From Aurantiacibacter sp. MUD11 (GTDB lineage Bacteria; Pseudomonadota; Alphaproteobacteria; Sphingomonadales; Sphingomonadaceae), in NCBI RefSeq assembly GCF_026967575.1, contig NZ_CP114054.1, forward strand, positions 620,001 to 684,000: a stretch of 64,000 nt of DNA, written 5' to 3'. Positions 27,894 to 35,854 of the stretch are shown here, piece by piece. Each line of letters starts with the position of its first letter. Positions within the stretch are counted from its first letter, which is position 1. The notes below the pieces were generated by a model, which saw only the letters and a list, made by a program, of their open reading frames with translations, was not told the origin of the DNA and ran no database searches. The position numbers and the translations under genes were made by a program.

Positions 27894-29099
27894 TCAGCGC
27901 AGGTTGACGACGTTGTCGCTGGCGCGCGGATCCGGACGGTCGCCACGATAGAGGCTGGCCATCGGCTCGTCGGTGACGACCGCACCTTCGGTGGCACCGA
28001 AGCCGTTGAACGCGGTCTTCATCGCCGCGCCATAGGCACCCAGCATGCCGATCTCGAAGTAGTCGCCGGCCTGGATGTCGGCGGGCAGCATGAAGGGGCC
28101 CTTCATGTAATCCGCATCGTCGCAGGTCGGGCCGTAGAACGAGAATTCGGCCAGCGGTTCGCGCAGGTCGTCTTCCAGGGCACGGACCGGGAAGCGCCAG
28201 TCGACATGGGCTGCATCGAACAGCGCGCCATAGGCGCCGTCGTTGATGTACAGCTCTTCGCCGCGGCGCTTTTCCACCTTGACGATGATCGACGAATACT
28301 CGGCACACAGCGCGCGGCCCGGCTCGGCCCACAATTCGGCCGAATAGGAAATCGGCAGCGCTTCGAAATGCCGGTGGATCTGCGCGAAGTAATCCTCCAG
28401 CGCCGGCGGCTCCAGGCCCGGATACTGGCTCGGGAAGCCGCCGCCCACATCGACGATATCGACGGTCACCGCTGCCTCGGCAATCGCCGCGCGGACGCGC
28501 TCCAGCGCCTGCACATAGGCAAACGGGGTCATCGCCTGGCTGCCGACATGGAAACAGATACCCAGCGCGTCGCAATGCTGGCGGGTCGCCTGCAGCAGCG
28601 GCGCGGCATCGGCCAGGTCGACGCCGAACTTGGCCGCCAGCGACAGCTGCGAATGTTCCGAGGACACGCGCATGCGCACCAGCAGGCTCAGGTCACCGGC
28701 GGGAGTACCGTCTTCAGCGGTCGTCGCCTCGACGATCTTCTGCAGCTCTTCCAGCGTATCGAGGCTGAAAGTCCGCACGCCATGCTCGAAATAGGCCTCG
28801 CGCACGGCGCGCGCGGTCTTCACCGGGTGCATGAAGCACAGTGTCGCATCGGGCAGCAGAGTGCGCACCAGGCGCACTTCCGCGATCGAGGCGACATCGT
28901 AATGGGTAACGCCCGCATCCCACAGGATCTGGATCAGGTCCGGCGAGGGATTTGCCTTCACCGCATACATCGCCTTGCCCGGAAACTTCTCGACAAAGAA
29001 GCGGGCGGCACGCGATGCGGCGTGGGGACGCGTGAGAATAACCGGATCGTCCGGCGTCAGGGCGCGGACTACAGCCTTGGCGTCAGGGAACTGGTGCAA
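27894..29099 (-). CDS. speC: Ornithine decarboxylase, PLP fold type III
   Basis: A 401-residue alanine-racemase-fold decarboxylase making putrescine from ornithine (possibly also acting on lysine). The PLP lysine is K48 in YAVKANP; HVGSQ near residue 183, the phosphate-binding GGGFP near 220, EPGRALCA near 265 and the catalytic cysteine in FYGPTCDDADYM near 335 are all present. The start is TTG at 29097-29099 with GGAGG 9 nt upstream. A structured leader precedes it, and a DHS-like polyamine synthase lies 1.7 kb upstream. The symbol speC is used loosely; these alphaproteobacterial enzymes are not close to enterobacterial fold I SpeC. Confidence 0.9.
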   Translation of the reverse strand: MHQFPDAKAVVRALTPDDPVILTRPHAASRAARFFVEKFPGKAMYAVKANPSPDLIQILWDAGVTHYDVASIAEVRLVRTLLPDATLCFMHPVKTARAVREAYFEHGVRTFSLDTLEELQKIVEATTAEDGTPAGDLSLLVRMRVSSEHSQLSLAAKFGVDLADAAPLLQATRQHCDALGICFHVGSQAMTPFAYVQALERVRAAIAEAAVTVDIVDVGGGFPSQYPGLEPPALEDYFAQIHRHFEALPISYSAELWAEPGRALCAEYSSIIVKVEKRRGEELYINDGAYGALFDAAHVDWRFPVRALEDDLREPLAEFSFYGPTCDDADYMKGPFMLPADIQAGDYFEIGMLGAYGAAMKTAFNGFGATEGAVVTDEPMASLYRGDRPDPRASDNVVNLR

Positions 29100-29171
29100 C
29101 TCAAGGGACCTCCGAACGGTAATTCAAGACAAAGCTGCCTTGCGGTTAGGAAGTCCCCTTGGGGCAGCGGA
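29100..29171 (-). ncRNA. speF-like leader RNA in front of ornithine decarboxylase
   Basis: The transcript leader contains GGGGACTTCC (complement of 29149-29158), which can pair over 9 bp (one G-U) with GGAGGTCCC (complement of 29105-29113), the Shine-Dalgarno region of the decarboxylase. A competing stem GCTGCC/GGCAGC (29163-29168 with 29134-29139) spans the first arm. From memory, sequence and position fit the speF RNA element described upstream of alphaproteobacterial ornithine decarboxylase genes; a covariance search was not possible. Pairing the ribosome binding site would repress translation. Confidence 0.6.
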
Positions 29172-29177
29172 AGCGCG

Positions 29178-29205
29178 CATATAAGCCGGATTCGCTGAAT
29201 CGCAA
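29178..29205 (-). promoter_or_regulatory. Candidate sigma-70 promoter for ornithine decarboxylase
   Basis: TTGCGA (-35, complement of 29200-29205) and TATATG (-10, complement of 29178-29183) are 16 bp apart. Transcription would begin near 29171, which matches the 5' end of the structured leader. Confidence 0.45.
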
Positions 29206-29206
29206 G

Positions 29207-29230
29207 CGAAAACGGACGGACCGTTCCGTT
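29207..29230 (-). terminator. Possible terminator of the LemA gene
   Basis: Directly after the lemA stop, AACGGA and TCCGTT form a 6-bp stem with an 8-nt loop, followed by TTCG on the minus strand. Weak U-run; candidate only. Confidence 0.35.
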
Positions 29231-29231
29231 G

Positions 29232-29783
29232 TCAGAACTGCACGTCGGGCACCTGGTCGACAAGGCCCTTCTCACTGTCGTCCAGGCGGTGGAAATCGGC
29301 GGGCTGAAAGCCGAGCGCGCCGGCAAAAAGCACCGCGGGAAAGGTCTCCCGGCCCGTATTGTAGCGCGAAACGGCTGCGTTCAGCGCACGGCGAGCCGCA
29401 GCCAGCTTGTCTTCCACGTCGGCCAGTTCGCGCTGCAACTCCTGGAAGTTGGCGCTCGCCTTCAGGTCGGGATAGGCTTCTCCCAGCGCCAGCAACCGAT
29501 CGAGCGCCACGCGCAGCTTTGCCTCGTCCTGCGAATTGATCGCCCCCTGCGAGGCGGTGTTGCGCGCCTGGATGACCTGCTCCAGCGTATCCTGCTCGTG
29601 CCCCGCATAGCCTTTCACGGTGTTCACCAGGTTCGGGATCAGGTCATGCCGCTGGCGCAGTTGCGCATCGATGTCGGCCACGCCCTGGTTGACGTTCTGC
29701 CGCAGCGCGACGAGCCGGTTGTAGATGCCCACCACGAACAGCAGCAGCACCACGATGACGACAATAACAACAAGCAGTTCCAT
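29232..29783 (-). CDS. lemA: LemA family protein
   Basis: A 183-residue protein with an N-terminal membrane anchor (residues 2-22) and a long helical domain. The family core is clear: YNRLVALRQNVNQGVADIDAQLRQRHDLIPNLVNTVKGYAGHE, then AVSRYNTGRETFPAVLFA and a C-terminal F. The biochemical role of LemA proteins is not settled; they are often next to membrane or envelope-stress genes. It is divergent from the DUF3137 gene (80 bp apart), a common pairing. Confidence 0.93.
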   Translation of the reverse strand: MELLVVIVVIVVLLLFVVGIYNRLVALRQNVNQGVADIDAQLRQRHDLIPNLVNTVKGYAGHEQDTLEQVIQARNTASQGAINSQDEAKLRVALDRLLALGEAYPDLKASANFQELQRELADVEDKLAAARRALNAAVSRYNTGRETFPAVLFAGALGFQPADFHRLDDSEKGLVDQVPDVQF

Positions 29784-29863
29784 GACTGTGACCTTACCCT
29801 ACCCCTGTTAAGTAATTGTGTGCCATTAAAGCTTCTGTCCGAAAAGGGGTGACGGGGAACAGG

Positions 29864-30802
29864 ATGATCGAGCGGCCGAATGTCGATGCACTGATGGCAG
29901 GCGAACTTGGCCGGTTCCTGCAAGGCCAGGTGCAGGTGCGCGAAGCTGCCAAGGCCAAGACTAACAAGCGCTACTTCGTCTCCGCGCTGGTGCTGTTGCC
30001 GCTGCTGTCGTTCCTATGGTTCACACCGCTCGGCGATTTCCGCCTGTTCCTGACCGTGGCCGCCGGCATGGGCGCACTGTGGTGGAGCCGCATCCCGGCG
30101 ATGCGGGCAAAGAAGGAAACCAAGTCCGGCATCAATGCCGCCATCGCCGAGGCACTGGGCCTGGAATACGCGCATGATTGCGACGGGAGCCATGGCTTCG
30201 AACGGGCGAAGTCCCACAAGATGTTTCCCAATCACCAGCGCTCGAATTTCGAGGACCTGTGGTCTGGCGAAATCACCGGCCTGCCCTTCACCCTGCACGA
30301 AGCCCACCTGCAGGAGCGGCGCGGCAGCGGGAAGAACCGGCGCTGGGTCACCGTGTTTCGCGGTCCCGTGATCACCATCGGCTTCAAGCGCACCTTCCAC
30401 GCGACAACGCTGCTGGAACGGTCAGGCAGGCACCGCAAGTTCCTGTTCTTCGGAGAAGCCGACCAGATCACGCTGGATGGCGTGGTGCTGGACAAGGCGG
30501 ACATGGTGCACCCCGATTTCGAGGACACCTTTACCGTCTTCACATCGGACCAGACCGAGGCGCGCTACCTCGTCCACCCGGTCTATATCGAACGGCTGAT
30601 CGCGCTGGAGCAGGCCTTTCAGGGCCAGGGCATCAAGACGCTGTTCAAGGACCGCGAACTGACGATCGTCCTGACGACCGAGAACATGTTCGAATCCGGC
30701 TCGCTCAACCACCAGCGCGACCGCGAGATGGTGGAAATGAGCGTCGCCCAGTTCATGGCCATGGCCGAACTGTGCGCCGCCCTGAACGAGCCGGAACGAT
30801 AG
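29864..30802 (+). CDS. DUF3137 membrane protein
   Basis: A 312-residue protein with two transmembrane helices at about residues 36-53 and 58-75, then a large soluble domain (FHATTLLERSG, LVHPVYIERLIALEQAF, TTENMFE near the end) typical of DUF3137 proteins, which are frequent neighbours of LemA. The ATG at 29864 has a purine-rich GGGGAACAGG in front; a 16-residue upstream extension is unlikely. Ends 3 bp before the stop of the convergent DHS-like gene. Confidence 0.85.
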   Translation: MIERPNVDALMAGELGRFLQGQVQVREAAKAKTNKRYFVSALVLLPLLSFLWFTPLGDFRLFLTVAAGMGALWWSRIPAMRAKKETKSGINAAIAEALGLEYAHDCDGSHGFERAKSHKMFPNHQRSNFEDLWSGEITGLPFTLHEAHLQERRGSGKNRRWVTVFRGPVITIGFKRTFHATTLLERSGRHRKFLFFGEADQITLDGVVLDKADMVHPDFEDTFTVFTSDQTEARYLVHPVYIERLIALEQAFQGQGIKTLFKDRELTIVLTTENMFESGSLNHQRDREMVEMSVAQFMAMAELCAALNEPER

Positions 30803-30805
30803 GTC

Positions 30806-31861
30806 CTACTTGTCGAAGATCTTGGCCCAGCGACGCTTCTCGCGGGTCTTCCAGTGTTCGCGGTGGTAGGCGTCAGACGCCAGCAGCGGCATGACCGAGC
30901 CGGCTTCCGCGAACACCATCTGTTCGATGGCGGTCGAGACCTTGCCCCAGCTGGCCGCTTCCTGCAGCGTCGAGGACGAACAGGCACCGTCGCGCACGTC
31001 GGCAACGGTGATCTGCACGGCGTATTTGTGCACGGCGACGTCTTCGTGGCCGAGGATCTCGGCGCAGACGACGGTATCCTGGATGAAGTTCTTCGGCACG
31101 CCGCCGCCGACCATCAGCAGGCCGCTTTCGCCGGCCTTCATCTTGATGTCGGTCAGTTCGCGGAAGTCCGCCACGGCGTCGATCATCAGGTAGGGCTCGC
31201 CCTTGGCCATCTGGTCGACCTGGTGCTTCACCAGGCCGAAACCGGCCGAGCTGTCGACGAAGGCCGGGCAGAAAATCGGCACGTCATGCTCGTAGGCGAG
31301 CTTGACGAGGCTGTTTTCCTTCTTGCCGTGTTCGACGAGATATTTGCCCATCTCGCGGATGAAGGCGCGGCTGGAGTACGGCCCTGGCGGCAGCGAGTTG
31401 GCGATCTTGTTGATCGTGAAGTCGCAATCCTGCAGCTGCTCTTCGTCGATGTAGGTGTCGTAGATGCGGTCGATGTAGAGCGAGCGCAGCGTATCGTCGT
31501 CCGGCACTTCCAGCGCCTGGTAGTGCTTGTGGCCAAGCCCCTCAAAGAAATCCATGTCGACGATGGTGGCACCGGTAGCCACGACGCAGTCGACCATGTT
31601 GTTTTGGACGAGTTCCGCATAGAGGTCCATGCAGCCGCCCGCGCTGGTCGAACCGGCGATGACGAGGAAGATCGTGCAGTCCTTGTCGGCCAGCATCTGG
31701 TTGTAGATGCCGGTTGCGTTCGCAAGATCGCGGCTCGTGAAGCTCATCTTGCGCATGGAATCAATGATCGGGCGCGCGTCGAAACTGGTAATGTCGATAT
31801 GTTCGACCTGGGTGCTCAGCAGTTCTGCCTTGCGCGTGTCATTGATCTTGCTGTCGCTCAT
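30806..31861 (-). CDS. Deoxyhypusine-synthase-like polyamine synthase
   Basis: A 351-residue NAD-dependent aminobutyl transferase of the deoxyhypusine synthase family. NAD-binding GSTSAGG lies near residue 71, GGGVPKNFI near 253, and the catalytic lysine in EAASWGK near 310. Bacteria lack eIF5A, so bacterial members are thought to transfer the aminobutyl group to a free amine (putrescine or agmatine-type acceptor), giving homospermidine or a spermidine precursor; which one is not decidable here. Ornithine decarboxylase 1.7 kb downstream could supply putrescine. A nested hairpin precedes the start; the SD is AGGAGA. Confidence 0.88.
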   Translation of the reverse strand: MSDSKINDTRKAELLSTQVEHIDITSFDARPIIDSMRKMSFTSRDLANATGIYNQMLADKDCTIFLVIAGSTSAGGCMDLYAELVQNNMVDCVVATGATIVDMDFFEGLGHKHYQALEVPDDDTLRSLYIDRIYDTYIDEEQLQDCDFTINKIANSLPPGPYSSRAFIREMGKYLVEHGKKENSLVKLAYEHDVPIFCPAFVDSSAGFGLVKHQVDQMAKGEPYLMIDAVADFRELTDIKMKAGESGLLMVGGGVPKNFIQDTVVCAEILGHEDVAVHKYAVQITVADVRDGACSSSTLQEAASWGKVSTAIEQMVFAEAGSVMPLLASDAYHREHWKTREKRRWAKIFDK

Positions 31862-31880
31862 TCTTTCAAATTCTCCTGGT

Positions 31881-31932
31881 CCCTATGCCTTGCAAACGGG
31901 TCCTGTCACTGGACGTTCCCCTGCATAGGGGC
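31881..31932 (-). ncRNA. Candidate structured leader of the DHS-like gene
   Basis: On the minus strand CCCTATGC (complement of 31923-31930) pairs exactly with GCATAGGG (complement of 31881-31888). Inside this 8-bp stem is a second stem, roughly GTCC/GGAC with a 7-nt loop, extended by GGG/CCC across a small bulge. The candidate promoter would start transcription almost exactly at the 5' arm. The SD (AGGAGA) follows 8 nt after the 3' arm. No known riboswitch is recognised. Confidence 0.5.
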
Positions 31933-31937
31933 GCGCG

Positions 31938-31966
31938 CCATTAGGTGCTAGTCATCCCTTCGTAAA
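31938..31966 (-). promoter_or_regulatory. Candidate promoter of the DHS-like gene
   Basis: TTTACG (complement of 31961-31966) and TAATGG (complement of 31938-31943) are separated by 17 bp; predicted start of transcription is near 31931, at the foot of the leader hairpin. Confidence 0.4.
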
Positions 31967-31984
31967 GCGGTATTAGACGCGCGC

Positions 31985-32959
31985 ATGGGGGATTCGCCAA
32001 ACTTGAGAACGCCGACACGAGATGGCGTGCTGGAAGCAGCGCGCAAGATGGCGGAGATTTTGCCGCCTACACCATTGATTCCATTCGAAATCGACGGACA
32101 GAAGGTCTGGGCCAAGGCGGAGTGCCTGCAGCCCATCGGCGCCTTCAAGATTCGCGGTGGCTGGCACCGGCTGAGCGACCTGAGCGATGCAGAAAAGACC
32201 AAGGGCGTGGTCGCGGTTTCCAGCGGGAATCATGCCCAAGGCGTGGCATGGGCTGCGAAACGGCTCGGCATCCCCGCGACCATTGTCATGCCGCAGGACG
32301 CACCGCCGATTAAGCTCGACCGCACGAGAGAGCTTGGCGCGGAGGTCGTCACTTACGACCGCATGACCGAGAACCGCGAGGCAATCGCGCAGGGGCTCGC
32401 ACAGGAAAAGGGCGCGGTCTACGTTCATGCTTTCGGCGACCCATGGGTGATCGAAGGCCAGGGCAGCGCGGGTATCGAAATCCTGGCGCAACTGGAAGAA
32501 CAGGGCGCGCCTGCCCCGACGCGCATCCTTGCCTGTTGCGGCGGCGGCGGGCTGACCGGCGGCCTCGCCCTCGCCTGCCCGGAAGCGGAGGTGGTCCCGG
32601 TGGAACCCGAAGGCTGGGACGACATCTGCCGCTCCATCGAGACGGGCGAAATCCAGTCGGTGGGCGAGAACCCTCCCCCAACCGCCTGCGATGCCTTGCA
32701 GACCTTCGCCACCAGCCCGCTGAACTTCGCCATCCTCAAGGAACGTTGCCCCTACGGCCTGCGCGTGACCGAGGCCGAAGTGCGTGAGGCACAGCGGTTC
32801 GCCTTCGCCAACCTGAGGTTGGTGCTGGAGCCGGGCGGCGCGGTCGCGCTGGCTGCGGCCCTGACCGGCAAGGCCAAGCTGGACGGCACGACCGTGATCA
32901 TGCTGTCCGGCGGCAATGTCGACCCACGGCAGTTCTGCCAGACGGTATGGCAGGCGTAA
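31985..32959 (+). CDS. Threonine/serine dehydratase family PLP protein
   Basis: A 324-residue fold II PLP enzyme. The PLP lysine is K55 in IGAFKIRGGW, SSGNHAQGVA is near residue 78, and the phosphate loop is CCGGGGLTGG near 181. There is no C-terminal ACT regulatory domain, so it resembles catabolic threonine dehydratase or serine racemase/dehydratase rather than biosynthetic IlvA. The ATG at 31985 has no obvious Shine-Dalgarno, so the mRNA may be leaderless or the promoter very close. Divergent from the DHS-like gene. Confidence 0.88.
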   Translation: MGDSPNLRTPTRDGVLEAARKMAEILPPTPLIPFEIDGQKVWAKAECLQPIGAFKIRGGWHRLSDLSDAEKTKGVVAVSSGNHAQGVAWAAKRLGIPATIVMPQDAPPIKLDRTRELGAEVVTYDRMTENREAIAQGLAQEKGAVYVHAFGDPWVIEGQGSAGIEILAQLEEQGAPAPTRILACCGGGGLTGGLALACPEAEVVPVEPEGWDDICRSIETGEIQSVGENPPPTACDALQTFATSPLNFAILKERCPYGLRVTEAEVREAQRFAFANLRLVLEPGGAVALAAALTGKAKLDGTTVIMLSGGNVDPRQFCQTVWQA

Positions 32960-33025
32960 TCCGTTTCAATTGACAATCTAATTGCCGCGGCGCAGTCTCC
33001 CGCCGGACTCGGAGGGGAGACAATC

Positions 33026-33448
33026 ATGAATTTCGAACTGCTCGCACCCGCAGCGGCACTGGCCGTGTGGTCGATGATCATGCTCATCTGGATGGCGGCA
33101 CTGCGCCTGCCGGCCCTCGCCAAGCTGGAGATGCCGGCGGAGAAGTCCCGCGGCGGGCGCGGTTCGGACCTCGATGGCGTGCTGCCCGGTCCGATCCAGT
33201 GGAAAGCGCACAACTACAACCACCTGATGGAACAGCCGACCGTCTTCTATGCGGTGGTGATCATCCTGTTCCTTGCCGGCGGGACGCAGACCGATCTCTA
33301 CCTCGCCTGGGCCTATGTCGGCATCCGCGTGGTGCACTCGCTGTGGCAGTCGGTGGTCAATACCATCCCCATTCGCCTGACGCTGTTCACGATCTCCAGC
33401 ATCGTCCTGGCGGCGCTCGCCGTTCGCGCGCTGCTCGCTACGATTTGA
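33026..33448 (+). CDS. MAPEG family membrane protein, copy 1
   Basis: A 140-residue protein with four transmembrane helices. The family features QWKAHNYNHLMEQPTVFYAV (near residues 60-78) and RVVHSLWQSVVNTIPIR (near 101) identify a MAPEG (membrane-associated eicosanoid/glutathione metabolism) protein; bacterial members sometimes have glutathione transferase activity. A strong ribosome binding site (GGAGGGGAG) precedes the ATG. It is followed after 12 bp by a paralogue. Confidence 0.88.
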   Translation: MNFELLAPAAALAVWSMIMLIWMAALRLPALAKLEMPAEKSRGGRGSDLDGVLPGPIQWKAHNYNHLMEQPTVFYAVVIILFLAGGTQTDLYLAWAYVGIRVVHSLWQSVVNTIPIRLTLFTISSIVLAALAVRALLATI

Positions 33449-33460
33449 CGGGCTAGCGAC

Positions 33461-33880
33461 ATGACGATCCTGCAACCCGTCGTGGCGCTGGCCGCGTGGA
33501 CCATGGTGATGTGGCTGTGGATGTATGCAACGCGCCTGCCTGCCATGGCCACCGCCAAGGTCGATCCCGACAGCCTGGCCAACACGCCCGGCGCCTCGCT
33601 GGACCAGATGCTGCCGGTGCAGGTGCAGTGGAAGGCGAAGAACTACAACCACCTGCACGAGGCTCCGACGGTATTCTACGCCGTCTGCCTGGTGCTGGCG
33701 GTGGTCGAGGCCGGCAATGGCCTCGCTACCACGCTGGCCTGGGTCTACGTCGCCCTGCGGGTAGTCCATTCGCTGGTGCAGGCGATCATCAACAAGGTGC
33801 CTCTGCGGTTCCTGATCTTCGCCGCGTCCTCGCTGGTGCTGATCGCGCTGATCGTGCTCGCCGCCATGGCCGTGTTCTGA
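33461..33880 (+). CDS. MAPEG family membrane protein, copy 2
   Basis: A 139-residue paralogue of the gene just upstream, sharing the same layout: QWKAKNYNHLHEAPTVFYAV and RVVHSLVQAIINKVPLR. The N-terminal loop between helices 1 and 2 differs (SLANTPGASLDQML versus the glycine-rich copy 1 loop). This is a tandem duplication, old enough for clear divergence. The two products may form hetero-trimers, as MAPEG proteins are trimeric (inference). Confidence 0.87.
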   Translation: MTILQPVVALAAWTMVMWLWMYATRLPAMATAKVDPDSLANTPGASLDQMLPVQVQWKAKNYNHLHEAPTVFYAVCLVLAVVEAGNGLATTLAWVYVALRVVHSLVQAIINKVPLRFLIFAASSLVLIALIVLAAMAVF

Positions 33881-33972
33881 CCTAGGGGCTTTTGCGCAGC
33901 CTGCGCTTCACTTGAGTTGATGAGCCTGTCCCCTAGCGAGGGGGTGACGCAGATTAACCACGGGAACGCAGC

Positions 33973-34437
33973 ATGGCCCACATCCTGGTTGTCGATGACG
34001 ATGACATTCTTGCAGCGAACGCCGCCCGCATCCTGATCGGCGCCGGGCACGTCTGTGGCTGGGTGTGCGACGCCAAGGAAGCCGTGGCCACCATTACTAA
34101 AAGCCGGCCGGACCTTGTCCTGCTGGATCAGAACATGCCGGGCGAGAACGGCTCCACTCTTCTACGCCGCTTGCGCAATTCACCGCGTTACTATGATCTT
34201 CCGATTGCCATGCTGACCGGCGTTACCGGGCTGAAGGAGGAACAGGTAGCCTATTACAACGGCGCGCAGGACTACATCCGCAAGCCGTTCAGCGAGAAGA
34301 TGCTGGTGTTTCGGGTGAACCAAGTTCTGAAAACGCAGGAAGGCCGTCCGCGCCACCAGCCGCTGGAGGACCTGGAGCGCCGCCGCACTGCCCAGGCGAA
34401 GTCGTCACCGCGTCGCTTCGGCCTGAGGCTGGTCTAG
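33973..34437 (+). CDS. Single-domain response regulator
   Basis: A 154-residue receiver protein. HILVVDDDDILAAN gives the acidic pocket, the phospho-acceptor is Asp in LVLLDQNMPGENG near residue 56, the switch Thr is in MLTGVTG and the conserved Lys in DYIRKPF near 109. After the receiver comes a basic tail of about 30 residues (RRRTAQAKSSPRRFGLRL) and no output domain. Partner kinase unknown. Faces otsA tail to tail with an 8-bp gap. Confidence 0.9.
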   Translation: MAHILVVDDDDILAANAARILIGAGHVCGWVCDAKEAVATITKSRPDLVLLDQNMPGENGSTLLRRLRNSPRYYDLPIAMLTGVTGLKEEQVAYYNGAQDYIRKPFSEKMLVFRVNQVLKTQEGRPRHQPLEDLERRRTAQAKSSPRRFGLRLV

Positions 34438-34444
34438 CCCCGGC

Positions 34445-35845
34445 TCAACTGCCGACTTCGCCGAGGTCGGAGATGAAATTCACGGTCCAGCGCTGCACGT
34501 TTTCCTCGCGCACTGTGACGATCATGTTCTCGTAGCGCCGCCTTCGCTCTTCCAGCGGCATGTCGAGCGCCAGGCGGATGTGATGCGCGAGATCGTCCGC
34601 GCTGTGCGGATTGATCATCAGCGCGCCCTCCCCATCACAATCCAGCTGCTGTGCGGCACCGGCAAAGCGCGACAGGATCAAGACGCCGGGATCGTCCGGG
34701 TCCTGCGCCGCGACATATTCCTTGGCCACCAGATTCATCCCGTCGCGCAGCGGGGTGACGAGGCCGATCTTGGCGGCGCGGTAGAAGCCGAACAGCTCCT
34801 CCTGGCTGTAGCCCCTGTTGACGTACCGGATCGGCACGAGGTCGACTTCCGAACGTGCGCCGTTGATCTGGCCCGCCTTCTGTTCGAGCGTGGCGCGGAT
34901 CTGCTGGTAGCTGCCGATATCCTCGCGACTGGGCGGCGCGATCTGGATGAAGACGAGGTCGCGCACCCGATCGGGATAGCGGTCGAAGAAACGCGCGATC
35001 CCGTCGAGCCGTTCGGGCAGGCCCTTCGAATAGTCCAGCCGGTCGACCCCGATCATCGCGGTACGATGACGAGTGGAAGACATCAGCCGCTGCTGCGCCT
35101 GGCGCGCCTCGCCGGTGTCCCCCTTGCCGGTGAAAAAGTCGTAGTCGATGCCGATGGGATAGGCGCGCGCCACCGTCTTGCGGCCGTCCAGTTCCACGGT
35201 GCCGCTGTCGCGATCCACCTCGGCGCCGAGTTCCTTTTCGCAATAGTGCAGGAAGCTCTCCAGCCAGGTGTCGTTCTGGAAGCCGATCAGGTCGTAATGC
35301 AGCAGCGCCTGCACCAGCCGCTCGTGGTAGGGCAACGAGACGAACAGATTGGTCGGCGGCCAGGGGATGTGCAGGAAGAAGCCGAGCTTGTTCTTCACCC
35401 CCATGCTGCGCAACCGCTCGCCCAAGGGCATGAAATGATAGTCATGCACCCAGACATGATCGTCCTTGTCGATCAGCGGCAGGACGCTCTGGGCGAAGCG
35501 CTCGTTCACCCGCTCGTAGCCCTTGCCGAACTCGCGCTCGTACTTCGTCAGGTCGATGCGGTAGTGAAACAGCGGCCACAGCGTGGAATTGGCGTAGCCG
35601 TTGTAATACTCTTCGATATCCTGGTGTTCGAGGTCGATCGTCGCCGTGGTAACACCGTCGGCGGAGCGCACGTAATTAATCGAGCCGGTAAACTCGTCGG
35701 TCTCCTGCCCGCTCCAGCCGAACCAGATACCGCCGTTGGCCTTCAAGGCGGAGTTGAGCGCTCCCGCCAGTCCCCCTTGTGCACCGGCGACCCCGCGTGC
35801 CTTGGGAACGGCAACGCGGTTCGAGATGACAACAAGTCGGGCCAA
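34445..35845 (-). CDS. otsA: Trehalose-6-phosphate synthase
   Basis: A 466-residue GT20 glycosyltransferase joining UDP-glucose and glucose 6-phosphate. Signatures: N-terminal LVVISNRVAVP, YANSTLWPLFHYR, WVHDYHFMPLGE near residue 130, GVDRLDYSKGLPERL near 255 and SRFAGAAQQL near 385. The start is TTG at 35843-35845 with a strong AGGAGG five nucleotides upstream. It lies 9 bp after the GH15 gene in the order otsB-GH15-otsA. Confidence 0.95.
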   Translation of the reverse strand: MARLVVISNRVAVPKARGVAGAQGGLAGALNSALKANGGIWFGWSGQETDEFTGSINYVRSADGVTTATIDLEHQDIEEYYNGYANSTLWPLFHYRIDLTKYEREFGKGYERVNERFAQSVLPLIDKDDHVWVHDYHFMPLGERLRSMGVKNKLGFFLHIPWPPTNLFVSLPYHERLVQALLHYDLIGFQNDTWLESFLHYCEKELGAEVDRDSGTVELDGRKTVARAYPIGIDYDFFTGKGDTGEARQAQQRLMSSTRHRTAMIGVDRLDYSKGLPERLDGIARFFDRYPDRVRDLVFIQIAPPSREDIGSYQQIRATLEQKAGQINGARSEVDLVPIRYVNRGYSQEELFGFYRAAKIGLVTPLRDGMNLVAKEYVAAQDPDDPGVLILSRFAGAAQQLDCDGEGALMINPHSADDLAHHIRLALDMPLEERRRRYENMIVTVREENVQRWTVNFISDLGEVGS

Positions 35846-35854
35846 TTCAGCCTC

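Noticed and set aside
32969..32986. TTGACA promoter before the MAPEG genes
   Set aside because: A good -35 but no acceptable -10 at 16-18 bp; could be chance in the AT-richer gap.
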